Assembly: GCA_030263615.1 (NCBI GenBank)
Contig: SZPH01000006.1
Coordinates: 1 to 64,000, forward strand
Direction: 5' to 3'
DNA: 64,000 bases
Source of the DNA: Villigracilis sp900696595
GTDB lineage: Bacteria > Chloroflexota > Anaerolineae > Anaerolineales > Villigracilaceae
The translations under genes and the position numbers were made by a program. Under the pieces are notes generated by a model, which saw only the letters and a list, made by a program, of their open reading frames with translations, was not told the origin of the DNA and searched no databases. Positions 16,175 through 24,533 of the stretch are shown piece after piece (position 1 is the stretch's first letter; the number at the start of each line of letters is the position of its first letter).

Positions 16175-18736
16175 ATGAAGATACCTTTATCTTGGCTGAA
16201 AGATTTCATTGATTTGAGCGGACTTTCCGTCGAAGACATTGCCCGCAAACTGACCTTCGCCGGTTTGGAGGTGGACGGGATTCTTTACGTCGGACTGCCC
16301 ATGCCGGTTTACAAGCCGGGCGAGAAGCACGAATTCAAAACGGAGGGCATCGGCTGGGACAGGGAGAAACTGGTCGTGGCGGAGATCCGCGAGGTGAAGG
16401 CGCATCCCAACGCGGATAAGTTGACCCTGCTCGACCTGTACGACGGACAGCAGGACCAGGTTGTTCTCACCGGCGCGCCGAACATTTTCCACCTCAAGGG
16501 CGCGGGGCGGCTTGAAAAGCCGATCAAGGTCGCCTATGCAAAGGAGGGCGCGACGCTCTATGACGGGCACACCGACGGGCAGGTTTTGATGACGCTCAAA
16601 CGCGCCAAGATCCGCGGCGTGGATTCGTACTCGATGGTCTGCTCCGAAAAGGAACTGGGCATCGCCGACGAACACGACGGAATCATCCTCCTCGACGACG
16701 ACGCGCCTGTGGGAATGCCGCTCGCGGATTACATGGGCGACGCTGTTCTCGATATTTCCATTCTGCCGAACATGGCTCGCAATGCAAATGTGATCGGCAT
16801 TGCGCGTGAATTAGCCGCCATGCTCGGCAGGAATCTGAAAATTACCAATCACCAATTACCCGTTACCAGCGGTCAATCAGTCAAGGAGTTGGTTGAAATT
16901 GAAATCACTAACCCCGAACTCAACCCGCGCTTTGTGTTTGGATTAATTCGCAATGTTGAGATCAAACCCAGCCCGTACCAAATTCAACGCAGACTCAAAC
17001 TGGCGGGGATGCGCCCGATCAACAACGTGGTGGACGCGACCAACTACGCCATGCTCGAATACGGCGAACCGTTGCACGCCTTTGATTACGACGTGCTTGT
17101 AAAGCGGATTGACAATCCGCCCCACAATAAAAAGGTCAGGATCATCACCCGCGCCGCGAAAGAGGGCGAAAAACTCAAAACCCTGGACGGCAACGAACGA
17201 ACGCTCACCCCCATGAACGTCCTGGTCTGCGACGAGAAAGGCCCCCTCGCGCTGGCGGGCGTGATGGGCGGCGCGGAATCCGAAGTGAGCGACGCGACCA
17301 AAAACATCCTGCTCGAAGGCGCGTCGTGGAACTTCATCAACGTCCGCCGCACAGCAAAACAACACAACCTGCCCTCCGAAGCCTCGTTCCGCTTCTCGCG
17401 CGGCATCCATCCCGCCATGGCGGATGGCGGCGTGCGCCTCGGTTTGCAATACATGGCGGAATGGGCGGGCGGCGCAATCGCCCCCGACCTTGTGGACGTT
17501 TACCCGCTGCCGCCGAAAGAAGCGGCGGTCGAAATTACCATCCACGACGTGAAGCGCTGGCTTGGGGTTGATCTGACTCTTGAACAAACCGCCGAACTTC
17601 TCAGCCGTCTCGAATTCAAATGCCAAATTACCAATAACCAATTACTAATCACCGCTCCCCCTCATCGTCTCGATATCGGCGAAGGCATCGTCGGCGTGGC
17701 GGATGTGCTGGAAGAAGTCGCCCGCAGTTACGGCTACGACAACATCCCAACCACCACGATGGCGGACGCGCTCCCGCCGCAGGTTGGCAACCCCGCCCAC
17801 GAGTGGGAGGAACATCTGCGCGACCTGCTCGTTGCGCTCGGCTTGCAGGAGGTCGTCAGTTATCGCATGACTTCCCCTGAAAAAGAATCGCGCATCGCGC
17901 ATTACGATGATCACGTCCGCCTTGCCAACCCCATCGCGCCCGAAAAGAGCGTCCTGCGCCGCAGTCTCGCCGCCTCCGTGTTGGACGCGCTGGAGAAAAA
18001 CATCCGCCACAGCGAATCGTTTTCGTTCTTCGAGATCGGCCCCGTCTTCGAGCCTCATGCAAACGAACTGCCCGACGAACCGCGCAAACTTGCCATTGCG
18101 ATGACCGGCTTGCGCGAAGCGACAGCATGGGATGTGAAGGATTCCCCCGCGCTGGACTTCTTCGACCTGAAGGGACGCATCGAACTCATGTTGAGCGGGT
18201 TGCGCCTCTCGAACATTTCCTACACTGCCGCCGCCTCCTCCTCCCACGCTTCGCCTCCGCTCAGCGCAGGCCTGCACCCGGGCAAAGCCGCCGAAGTCAA
18301 AGCGGGCGATAAGGTCATTGGCGTGTTCGGCGAACTGCACCCGCTGGTAAAGGAGCGTTACGAACTTAGCGATTCCCCCGTCCTCGTCGCCGAGTTCGAC
18401 CTCGACGCGATGCGCTCCATTGCGCCGACGTATGGAATCCAAACCGTCCCCGAGACCCCGCCCATTTACGAAGACATCGCCCTGATCGTGGATGAATCCG
18501 TGAAGGCTGAAACTGTCGAAGCGCTGATCAGGCAGACCGGCGGAAGAGCCGTGACGAACGTCCGCCTGTTCGATCTCTATCGCGATGAAAAGATCGGCGC
18601 GGGGAAAAAATCCCTCGCCTACGCCCTCACCTATCAAGCCGAAGACAAAACCCTGACCGACGCCGAAGCCGCCGCCATCCGCAACAAGATCGTCAAACGG
18701 CTGGAGAGGGAAATCGGCGCGAAGTTGAGGAGTTGA
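16175..18736 (+). CDS. pheT: phenylalanyl-tRNA synthetase beta subunit
   Basis: At 853 residues it is slightly longer than the usual ~800. Domains in order: N-terminal segment with MKIPLSWLKDFID; an EMAP/OB tRNA-binding domain (~45-160, with VAEIREVKAHPNADKL); B3/B4 editing domain (~210-400, with EASFRFSRGIHP); B5 (~410-480); catalytic-like core; and a C-terminal FDX-ACB anticodon-binding domain (from PPIYEDIALIVDE). Two stretches, KITNHQLPVT near 224 and CQITNNQLLIT near 485, are encoded by 28-nt blocks of 7-nt repeats, apparently inserted or overwritten at domain boundaries without loss of frame. The start is well supported by its ribosome site. Confidence 0.97.
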   Translation: MKIPLSWLKDFIDLSGLSVEDIARKLTFAGLEVDGILYVGLPMPVYKPGEKHEFKTEGIGWDREKLVVAEIREVKAHPNADKLTLLDLYDGQQDQVVLTGAPNIFHLKGAGRLEKPIKVAYAKEGATLYDGHTDGQVLMTLKRAKIRGVDSYSMVCSEKELGIADEHDGIILLDDDAPVGMPLADYMGDAVLDISILPNMARNANVIGIARELAAMLGRNLKITNHQLPVTSGQSVKELVEIEITNPELNPRFVFGLIRNVEIKPSPYQIQRRLKLAGMRPINNVVDATNYAMLEYGEPLHAFDYDVLVKRIDNPPHNKKVRIITRAAKEGEKLKTLDGNERTLTPMNVLVCDEKGPLALAGVMGGAESEVSDATKNILLEGASWNFINVRRTAKQHNLPSEASFRFSRGIHPAMADGGVRLGLQYMAEWAGGAIAPDLVDVYPLPPKEAAVEITIHDVKRWLGVDLTLEQTAELLSRLEFKCQITNNQLLITAPPHRLDIGEGIVGVADVLEEVARSYGYDNIPTTTMADALPPQVGNPAHEWEEHLRDLLVALGLQEVVSYRMTSPEKESRIAHYDDHVRLANPIAPEKSVLRRSLAASVLDALEKNIRHSESFSFFEIGPVFEPHANELPDEPRKLAIAMTGLREATAWDVKDSPALDFFDLKGRIELMLSGLRLSNISYTAAASSSHASPPLSAGLHPGKAAEVKAGDKVIGVFGELHPLVKERYELSDSPVLVAEFDLDAMRSIAPTYGIQTVPETPPIYEDIALIVDESVKAETVEALIRQTGGRAVTNVRLFDLYRDEKIGAGKKSLAYALTYQAEDKTLTDAEAAAIRNKIVKRLEREIGAKLRS
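16841..16868. repeat. 28-nt (4 x 7) repeat module inside pheT
   Basis: ATTACCA, ATCACCA, ATTACCC and GTTACCA stand in tandem inside the coding sequence. Confidence 0.8.
17626..17653. repeat. second 28-nt (4 x 7) repeat module inside pheT
   Basis: AATTACC, AATAACC, AATTACT and AATCACC stand in tandem in the coding sequence, with the same unit family as 16841-16868 and as the valS leader module at 61271. Confidence 0.8.
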
Positions 18737-18737
18737 A

Positions 18738-18776
18738 AAAAAAGAACCGGGTTGGTTATCGCCCGGTTCTTTTTAT
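18738..18776. terminator. bidirectional terminator between pheT and the PD40 gene
   Basis: The stem AAGAACCGGG/CCCGGTTCTT is flanked by A-runs and a T-run; the genes converge here. Confidence 0.9.
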
Positions 18777-19831
18777 CTTCCCCATCTCGGCTGCCAGTCG
18801 GAGATGGGGCTGTTTGTGAGGCGTGTCAGTCCTGTGCCGTCGGGGTGGATGATGTAGAGTTCGTTGTTGCCGTCGCGGAAGGAGGTGAAGACGATCCAGT
18901 TGCCGTCGGGCGACCAGGAGGGTCCGAGGTTGTCGCCGCCGTCGGTGAGTTTGACCAGTCCGGTTCCGTCCACGTTGATGACGTAAATGTTCCGGTCGCC
19001 TTTGGGCCCGCGGTAGAAGGCAAGGCGGGAGCCGTCGGGAGACCAGGTGTTGCGTCCGCCCATGTTGTTTAAGTCCGTGACCTGGCGGATGTCCGAGCCG
19101 TCGGCGTTCATGACGAAGAGTTGGCGCGCGCCGGAACGGGATGAGGCGAAGGAGATCATCGAGCCGTCGGGCGACCAGGAGGGGTCAATGTCGTCTTTGG
19201 TGGTGAGCGCGTGGGGGTTGGAGCCGTCGGGCTTCATCAGCCAGAGTCCGTTTCCGTTGTTGGTGAAGATGATCCACTCGCCGGTGGGGGAGAGTTCGGG
19301 AGCGTAGAGCGCGCCGATGCCTTTCGTCAGTTTTTGAAGATTGTTTCCGTGGATGTCAATGGAGTAGATTTCAAAGTTCCCCGTATCGCGCGAGGAAAAA
19401 TAAATCGTGTTGCCGTCGGGCGAGATCGAAGGGTAAAAAGCGGTGGCTTGGAGGTTGGTCAGTTGAGTCCGCCCGCTGCCGTCGGCGTTGAGCAGGCAGA
19501 TCTGGTCTATCTGTTTGATGTAGCAGGCGAAGGCGATCTTGCCGATGGGCGGCGGGCTGTCGTTGAAGGAGGGAATCGGCGTGGGAATCTGTTCGGGTTG
19601 GAGAGTCGGTTCGAGGGTGGGGAGAGGCGCGGCAGAGTCTGTGGGGAGGATCAAGATTTCGGGGGTGGGAGAGGCTATTAGAGGAGAATCAGGCTGAGGC
19701 GTGGGTAATCCATCCACTGGTTCGTTTGCGACGACGACGATTGCATAGCCAATCAAAACGCAAAGCGCAAGAAATGCAGATACAAGTCCGGCAATAAGGA
19801 TAGATTCAATTAACGACAGTTTGGTTTTCAT
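18773..19831 (-). CDS. TolB-like PD40 beta-propeller protein, membrane-anchored
   Basis: The 352-residue protein has one N-terminal membrane anchor (LIAGLVSAFLALCVLIGYAI), a Pro/Thr/Ser-rich linker and a beta-propeller made of about six repeats of the form SPDGxxIxFxSxRxGNxxIYxxxxDGxxxxxLT. The WSPDG motif recurs at each blade, as in the TolB/PD40 family. The propeller lies outside the cytoplasmic membrane and probably binds protein or polysaccharide; no catalytic residues are evident. The start codon lies after a run of 8-nt repeat units with no clear ribosome site. Confidence 0.88.
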   Translation of the reverse strand: MKTKLSLIESILIAGLVSAFLALCVLIGYAIVVVANEPVDGLPTPQPDSPLIASPTPEILILPTDSAAPLPTLEPTLQPEQIPTPIPSFNDSPPPIGKIAFACYIKQIDQICLLNADGSGRTQLTNLQATAFYPSISPDGNTIYFSSRDTGNFEIYSIDIHGNNLQKLTKGIGALYAPELSPTGEWIIFTNNGNGLWLMKPDGSNPHALTTKDDIDPSWSPDGSMISFASSRSGARQLFVMNADGSDIRQVTDLNNMGGRNTWSPDGSRLAFYRGPKGDRNIYVINVDGTGLVKLTDGGDNLGPSWSPDGNWIVFTSFRDGNNELYIIHPDGTGLTRLTNSPISDWQPRWGR

Positions 19832-19837
19832 AAATAA

Positions 19838-19873
19838 GTTAGGTAGTTTGGTAGTTTGGTAGTTTGGTAGTTT
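19838..19873. repeat. 8-nt tract (GTAGTTTG) between the PD40 gene start and four-helix copy 2
   Basis: Four GTAGTTTG-type units. The reverse-complement type (CAAACTAC) lies on the other side of the four-helix gene at 20284-20371. Confidence 0.85.
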
Positions 19874-20256
19874 TATGGTTTTTGGGGAGGCTTGGGTTTT
19901 CGAAGGTAGGCAATCATGCCGTTGATGAGCCGCTTGGATTCTGTGGCTAGGTTGTAGGCGTGTTTGAGTTCGTCCTGATTAATGTACTTTCGGTCGAGCG
20001 CCAGATACAACTCCGATTGCACTTCGCTTGCGGAGCGCCGCGACATCTTCAGAAAACGTATGAACTCTGGATTCGTTCCCGAATCGAATCCTTCAGCAAT
20101 GTTGTGCATTACTGAGCCAGCCGCATCTCGAATCTGATGACACAGGCGATAGTCTTTTGAAAACTGCGGATACTCTGTCAGATCATAGATTTGGTTGGCA
20201 AGTTGCCGCGCCTTCTGCCAACTGTGCAAATCTTCAAATTGTTCAATCTTCGTCAT
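19873..20256 (-). CDS. four-helix-bundle (S23/IVS-type) protein, copy 2
   Basis: The 127-residue protein belongs to the same family as copy 1 at 15.7 kb: LHSWQKARQLANQIYDLTE at the start, central QIRDAAGSVMHNIAEGFDSG, then FIRFLKMSRRSASEVQSEL. This is the normal family length, without the acidic tail. The start follows ATGGAGGATAAACT. It is flanked by inverted 8-nt repeat tracts and sits between two unrelated genes on the same strand. Sequence identity to copy 1 is low outside the signature, so it is not a recent duplicate. Its function is unknown. Confidence 0.9.
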   Translation of the reverse strand: MTKIEQFEDLHSWQKARQLANQIYDLTEYPQFSKDYRLCHQIRDAAGSVMHNIAEGFDSGTNPEFIRFLKMSRRSASEVQSELYLALDRKYINQDELKHAYNLATESKRLINGMIAYLRKPKPPQKP

Positions 20257-20283
20257 AGTTTATCCTCCATTGATATTGAACCA

Positions 20284-20371
20284 TGCAACTATCAAACTAC
20301 ATAACTACCAAACTACATAACTATCAAACTACATAACTATCAAACTACATAACTATCAAACTACATAACTA
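20284..20371. repeat. 8-nt repeat tract (AACTACAT/AACTATCA)
   Basis: About eleven 8-nt units alternate between the four-helix gene start and the end of the C39-peptidase reading frame. Confidence 0.9.
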
Positions 20372-20500
20372 TCACGGTTGCATGCCGAGTTCCTGCAACG
20401 CCTGCACGGCGGGATACCAATTGGCGTGGATTTGGAGCGCGGCGCGATAGTCGGCGACGGCGGCGTTTGTGTCGCCGATCATGTAGTAGGCGCGCCCGGG
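20372..20500 (-). pseudogene. displaced C-terminal part of the C39-peptidase/TPR protein
   Basis: In another frame the sequence continues a helix-rich repeat, RAYYMIGDTNAAVADYRAAL, and ends ALQELGMQP before a TGA. It is the natural TPR-like end of the neighbouring gene. One base appears missing in the CCCCGGG run near 20497. Confidence 0.75.
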
Positions 20501-21726
20501 GATTCTTCGAGCGTGGGTTTGGAGATGGTTTTGGTGAGCGTGGTATTTGCAAAATTAATTACATCCTGGTAGCGGGCGGAATAATAGTAGGCGAAATACA
20601 ACCCGGTTTGATACCACAACATGCGATAAGGCTGTTCTCCTTTGGATGTATCCCAGTTTGAGTAAAGCAAATATGCCTGGTCATAGGCGGTTGCCGCGTC
20701 GTAATATTGGTTGAGAGCGACGTGACTCGTTCCTTTGTTAAACCATGCGTAGAAAAGGTCGTTGCCGGTCAGGGTTTCAATATCTTCCTCGGCCAACGCA
20801 AGCGCGCGCCGCGACGCCCAGGCATCATCTGACAATGGACCGAGGATGCTTAGAACTTCTCCCTCCCGCTCGGCGGGGTAGACCACCATAAACAAATAAT
20901 TAAAATGACGCCAGCCATCCTGATAGGTTGCGTAGTCAACAAACATATCTTTGCCGATCGGGTTTAGTTTTTCGTCCCTGAGATATGCGTCCTGCACGAT
21001 GAAACCGCCGCGCGTATCGTCGTAACCCGTGGTGAAGAGATAATGTCCGAGCCAGTCCTTATTTTTCTTTATATCTTTGTAATAGCCTTTTTCGATGATC
21101 AATGGGAAACCCCGGGCTAACAGGCGTTTGATAAGGTCTTCATCCCCGCCGTAACGGGAGAGGGCGCGATATTTTGTGTTTTCATTTACGAAATCCACCA
21201 GTTCATAGGGCATGACGTTTTTATCCGGCAAGCCGCGTTGGATGAAATCCAGTTTGGTGTCGGGTGAGCCGGGCTTGACCACTTTTGCTATATCGTCGCG
21301 GTCGCCGCTCCAGCCCCAGAACTTTAGCGCCATCGTCAAATTGGCGGGACCGCAGTAATTCCAGCGGTTGTGCTGGTCAACATAGGTAATTCCCGGCAGG
21401 ATAACCCGGTCGGGAATCGGCGTGGTTGTTATGGTTGGCGTGAAGGTCGCGCCCGGTGTGACAGTTACAGTGGCTTCGGGCGTCAGGGTTCGCAACATCT
21501 CGGCGCGCGCGGTCCCGATTGCCGTTTCAATAGTCAATGGATTCTGTTCGCCCGGCTGAAACACAGCCTCGTTGGGCGGTCTGAAGAGGTAAATGACGCG
21601 AGCGCGCAATAATTCATATTGAATCGAGAGTCGGCTTCGGACGGGCGGGAGTAACGCAATGAGGACGCCGATGACAAGGACGATCAGAATGTACCAGCGT
21701 TTATTGATATTTTTGAGTCTGTTCAT
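20479..21726 (-). CDS. C39-family (papain-like) peptidase with TPR tail; apparent frameshift at the 3' end
   Basis: The visible frame encodes 415 residues. A membrane anchor (WYILIVLVIGVLIALLPPV) is followed by a Thr-rich linker and a C39-like cysteine peptidase domain (~130-290) with catalytic Cys in NYCGPANL and His in WLGHYLFTTGYDD, then TPR-like helices from ~310. The protein acts outside the membrane; bacteriocin-processing C39 domains use the same fold, but no ABC transporter is nearby and the cargo is unknown. The reading frame ends early at SPGAPTT; the expected ~40 further residues continue in another frame. A single-base deletion, real or a sequencing error, explains this. Confidence 0.85.
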   Translation of the reverse strand: MNRLKNINKRWYILIVLVIGVLIALLPPVRSRLSIQYELLRARVIYLFRPPNEAVFQPGEQNPLTIETAIGTARAEMLRTLTPEATVTVTPGATFTPTITTTPIPDRVILPGITYVDQHNRWNYCGPANLTMALKFWGWSGDRDDIAKVVKPGSPDTKLDFIQRGLPDKNVMPYELVDFVNENTKYRALSRYGGDEDLIKRLLARGFPLIIEKGYYKDIKKNKDWLGHYLFTTGYDDTRGGFIVQDAYLRDEKLNPIGKDMFVDYATYQDGWRHFNYLFMVVYPAEREGEVLSILGPLSDDAWASRRALALAEEDIETLTGNDLFYAWFNKGTSHVALNQYYDAATAYDQAYLLYSNWDTSKGEQPYRMLWYQTGLYFAYYYSARYQDVINFANTTLTKTISKPTLEESPGAPTT

Positions 21727-21790
21727 GAAAAAGATTATACATGAAAGGAAATTCCCCCAGATGAGGCGCGGTTAATGATTTGCCGTAATA

Positions 21791-22006
21791 CGTAGGGGCG
21801 ACCCGTTCAAATTTTTCGGCGAAGCTTATTGCGCCAGAAGAGAGTCGCCCTGTGAAAGAGTGAATCCTTGCCTGTGAAGCACAGCGCCCGTTACAACGAG
21901 CCGTTATATGAGATTATGAATTTTGAAGAAAATAATTTCCCGGCGAGCAGGGCGACCCTTTATTATGTTCCAAGGTAATGCAAGACCGTGACGGGTCGCC
22001 CCTACG
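21791..22006. mobile_element. MITE-like element with 16-bp inverted ends
   Basis: Perfect 16-bp inverted repeats, CGTAGGGGCGACCCGT and ACGGGTCGCCCCTACG, bound a 216-bp non-coding stretch. A second inverted pair lies inside (GTCGCCCTGTG near 21845 and CAGGGCGACCC near 21950). There is no ORF. Its end motif recurs singly near 8310 and 53300. Confidence 0.7.
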
Positions 22007-22010
22007 ACAA

Positions 22011-22589
22011 TTACCCCCCGATATATTGCAACGCCAGGCGCAGGCGTTCTTCCACGTCTTTGGGCGCGTCTTTGGGCAGCGATTGCAATGCGGCTTGGGC
22101 TTCGACAACGGAATATCCCAACGCGGTGAGCGCGGCGAGGACTTCGCTGTCGTAGTCGGCGAGCGCGGCGACTTTGGCGAGCGCGTCCGTCGGCTTGAGT
22201 TTGTCTTTTAGGTGAAGCGCGATCTTTTGCGCGGTCTTCTTGCCCACGCCGGGAACTTTGCCCAGCAGTTCGCCTTCGTCCGCAAAGATGGCGCGTTGAA
22301 TCGTTTCGAGCGTGAGGGTGGATAAGACGGATAGCGCCACTTTGGGACCGACTCCGTCCACGCCGAGCAGGAGGTTGAAGAGGTCGCGGTCGGCCTGGGA
22401 TTCGAATCCGTACAGGGTCAGCGCATCTTCGCGGACGACGAGATGGGTGAACAGAAAGAGGATTTCCCCCGCTTTGGCGTTCGTCCGCGCCGGGGCAGGG
22501 ACGAAGACTCGCAGTCCCACGCCGCCGACTTCGACGATCAGGGCGTTGTCTTCGATCTGGGAAACTTCTCCGCGCAGGGTGGCGATCAT
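22011..22589 (-). CDS. ruvA: Holliday junction DNA helicase subunit RuvA
   Basis: The 192-residue protein has the three RuvA domains: an N-terminal OB fold (MIATLRGEVSQIE...VGGVGLRVFVP), two helix-hairpin-helix motifs (LLGVDGVGPKVAL and GKVPGVGKKTAQKIAL) and a C-terminal UBA-like domain (VLAALTALGYSVVEAQ). RuvA tetramers bind four-way DNA junctions and load the RuvB motor. ruvC and a yebC-family gene lie upstream on the same strand, but 400 bp of repeats separate ruvA from ruvC. ruvB is not in the window. Confidence 0.96.
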   Translation of the reverse strand: MIATLRGEVSQIEDNALIVEVGGVGLRVFVPAPARTNAKAGEILFLFTHLVVREDALTLYGFESQADRDLFNLLLGVDGVGPKVALSVLSTLTLETIQRAIFADEGELLGKVPGVGKKTAQKIALHLKDKLKPTDALAKVAALADYDSEVLAALTALGYSVVEAQAALQSLPKDAPKDVEERLRLALQYIGG

Positions 22590-22991
22590 GGCATGAAAAC
22601 TTTCTTAGGGTTTCGTGGATTTATCCAACTGGACAAACGTACAAAACGTCTGACTATTCTGCCGTACATCAAGGTTTGACGCAACAGCCAGCGTTTTTGG
22701 AACGGGTCGTCCAGATTTACCGTTTCGGTACTCCAGACTATGTAACGCGGAGGATGGACGCAGATTTTTTTGACAAAACACCCGAAAAAATTCCTTGAAT
22801 CCGCGTTTTCCACGCTCGTCTGCGTCCTGATTTTAAGAGTGTATGGCGATCAGGGTTCCTATTATATAACAAGCGCGTCATCGCAATGGCTTCAGCCCGC
22901 CGAAACCCATGCGCGAAGATTTTGTTGCAGTACTGCAAACTTTAGTTTACTCTCGCGCAGGCGCAAACTGAAGTTTGCGGTACGAACCGCG
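22590..22991. other. 401-bp intergenic region with degraded palindromic repeats
   Basis: From ~22745 to 22835 is a diverged half of the GGACGCAGAT...ATCCGCGTTTTCC palindrome (see 12383). From ~22925 to 22997 is a copy of the AAACTGAAGTTTG repeat. I see no ORF, tRNA or clear promoter. Confidence 0.6.
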
Positions 22992-22997
22992 CTATGC
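22925..22997. repeat. AAACTGAAGTTTG palindromic repeat
   Basis: TGCAAACTTTAGTTTACTCTCG, then GCGCAAACTGAAGTTTGCGG and a GTACGAACCGCG flank, are shared with copies at 14.2, 29.0, 48.7 and 53.1 kb. Confidence 0.75.
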
Positions 22998-23474
22998 GTA
23001 TCGCGCCGTGTTCAAATGCGTGATGGCGATGGCCAGCGCGTCGGCGGCGTCGTCGGGTTTGGGGATTTTGTCCAGTTGCAATAAGGCGCGCACCATTTCC
23101 TGCACCTGTCTTTTTTCGGCGGAGCCGTAGCCTGCCACGGCTTGTTTGACTTCGTTGGGGGTGTATTCGTAGGTTTCGACGCCCGCTTTTTCGAGCGCCA
23201 GCAACACAACTCCGCGCGCCTGTCCGACGGCGATGCCGGTGGTGATGTTCCTGGAGAAGAATAATTTTTCGACGGCGGCGGTTTCGGGTTTGTGTTTCTT
23301 GATCAGTTTGACGAGCGCATCATAGAGAGTCGCCAGCCGCGCGGAGGCGGAATCCGCTTTGGGCGTGAGAATCGCCCCAAAGGAAACAGCGACCAGTTCT
23401 CCGTCCGGCAGGAGGCGCACGAGGCCGTAGCCTGTGGTGGCGGTTCCGGGGTCAATGCCGAGGGCGAGAGTCAT
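22992..23474 (-). CDS. ruvC: Holliday junction endonuclease RuvC
   Basis: The 160-residue protein starts LALGIDPGTATTGYGLV, the first acidic motif of the RNase-H-like fold. The remaining catalytic acids follow: AVEKLFFSRN (Glu near 68) and DAADALAIAI near the C-terminus. The dimeric enzyme cuts four-way junctions symmetrically during recombination repair. The gene lies about 80 nt downstream of a yebC-family gene, a common gene order. Confidence 0.96.
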   Translation of the reverse strand: MTLALGIDPGTATTGYGLVRLLPDGELVAVSFGAILTPKADSASARLATLYDALVKLIKKHKPETAAVEKLFFSRNITTGIAVGQARGVVLLALEKAGVETYEYTPNEVKQAVAGYGSAEKRQVQEMVRALLQLDKIPKPDDAADALAIAITHLNTARYA

Positions 23475-23485
23475 GATTAAAAAAA

Positions 23486-23546
23486 TCCACCACAGAGATC
23501 ACGGAGATCACAGAGGTTTTCTCTGTGTCCTTTGTGGTCTCTGTGG
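23486..23546. repeat. palindromic intergenic repeat between ruvC and the yebC-family gene
   Basis: CCACAGAGATCACGGAGATC and GTGTCCTTTGTGGTCTCTGT form the arms of a near-perfect hairpin around TTTT. It resembles the CACAGAG-type palindromes found dispersed in many bacterial genomes. Confidence 0.7.
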
Positions 23547-23556
23547 CGAAAAATCC

Positions 23557-24312
23557 TTATGCGTTTTCGAGCGCGGCGAGGGCTTCGTCGGACATTTTGA
23601 CGTTGTGGTAGACGTCCTGCACGTCGTCGAGGTCTTCGAGGTGTTCGATGGCTTTCATTACGGAGAGGGTTTCTTCGACGCCGACTTCGATCTCCTGTTT
23701 GGCGATCAGGCGCAGGCCGGATTCTTCCGGCTGGACGCTGGCTTTGTGCAGCGCGTCGGCGATGGTTTTGAAGGCTTCGACGGGCCCGAAGATTTCGATT
23801 TCGTCGCCGCCGTCCACCACGTCGTCGGCTCCGGCTTCGACGCCGAGTTCGAAGGCTTTGTCGAAGGCGAGCATGGACGCAGGGAAGGAGAAATAAGATT
23901 TGCGCTCGAACTGCCAGCCGACCGCGCCCGCCTCGGCCATGTTGCCGCCGGATTTGCTGAAGGCGTGGCGGACATCCGAGATGGTGCGGTTGCGGTTGTC
24001 GGTGACGCAGGCGACCATGAACGCCGAGCCGTGCGGTCCGTAGCCTTCGAGGGTCAGTTCTTCGAAGGCGGCGCCCTCCTTGTCGTCGCCGGTTCCTTTT
24101 TTGATGGCGCGTTCGATGTTGTCTTTGGGCATGTTTTCGGCGCGGGCTTTTTCCACGGCGAGCCTTAAGCGGAAGTTGGTGTCGGGGTCGCCGCCGCCTT
24201 CCCGGGCGGAGATGACGATCTCGCGCGCCAGGCGGGTGAAGATCGCGCCGCGTTTGGCGTCTGCCGCGCCCTTTTTGCGTTTGATGGTGGACCACTTGGA
24301 ATGACCGGACAT
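23557..24312 (-). CDS. yebC: YebC/PmpR-family protein (TACO1 homologue)
   Basis: The 251-residue protein is nearly full length and highly conserved: MSGHSKWSTIKRKKGAADAKR at the start, GGGDPDTNFRLRLAVEKARA, and the mid-protein YGPHGSAFMVACVTDN. The family was annotated as transcriptional regulators, and recent work ties members to translation of difficult peptide stretches. The start at MSGHSKW is typical; upstream in-frame codons lack conservation. It heads a yebC-ruvC-ruvA order. A TGGTATAAT extended -10 lies about 110 nt upstream. Confidence 0.96.
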   Translation of the reverse strand: MSGHSKWSTIKRKKGAADAKRGAIFTRLAREIVISAREGGGDPDTNFRLRLAVEKARAENMPKDNIERAIKKGTGDDKEGAAFEELTLEGYGPHGSAFMVACVTDNRNRTISDVRHAFSKSGGNMAEAGAVGWQFERKSYFSFPASMLAFDKAFELGVEAGADDVVDGGDEIEIFGPVEAFKTIADALHKASVQPEESGLRLIAKQEIEVGVEETLSVMKAIEHLEDLDDVQDVYHNVKMSDEALAALENA

Positions 24313-24424
24313 ACAACGTTCTCCTTCAGGGTTAACCGTCGGCTTATGGGAGCGGACGTTGGAGAACATCCGCTGCGCCCAGCGAGCCTGCTGTTTCGGT
24401 TGGGGGTGGGTTTGAACGAAAAAA

Positions 24425-24433
24425 ATTATACCA
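24425..24433 (-). promoter_or_regulatory. extended -10 promoter for the yebC gene
   Basis: TGGTATAAT on the minus strand, with no good -35. It forms a divergent pair with the tpx promoter. Confidence 0.5.
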
Positions 24434-24456
24434 TTTGAGGTTTTGGCGGCGGCATC

Positions 24457-24465
24457 TGATACAAT
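24457..24465 (+). promoter_or_regulatory. extended -10 promoter for tpx
   Basis: TGATACAAT (TGn plus TACAAT) lies about 70 nt before the tpx start. A TTGAGG box lies 19 nt upstream of the hexamer, longer than ideal. Confidence 0.45.
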
Positions 24466-24533
24466 TGAAAAAAAGCGGCTCCGCAGTTTTATGGAAACGG
24501 GAGACCCCCAAAAAATTATCGGAGAGATTCAAG

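Noticed and set aside
23477..24316. Arg-rich 279-codon frame overlapping the yebC-family gene
   Set aside because: It is the shifted-frame shadow of that gene.
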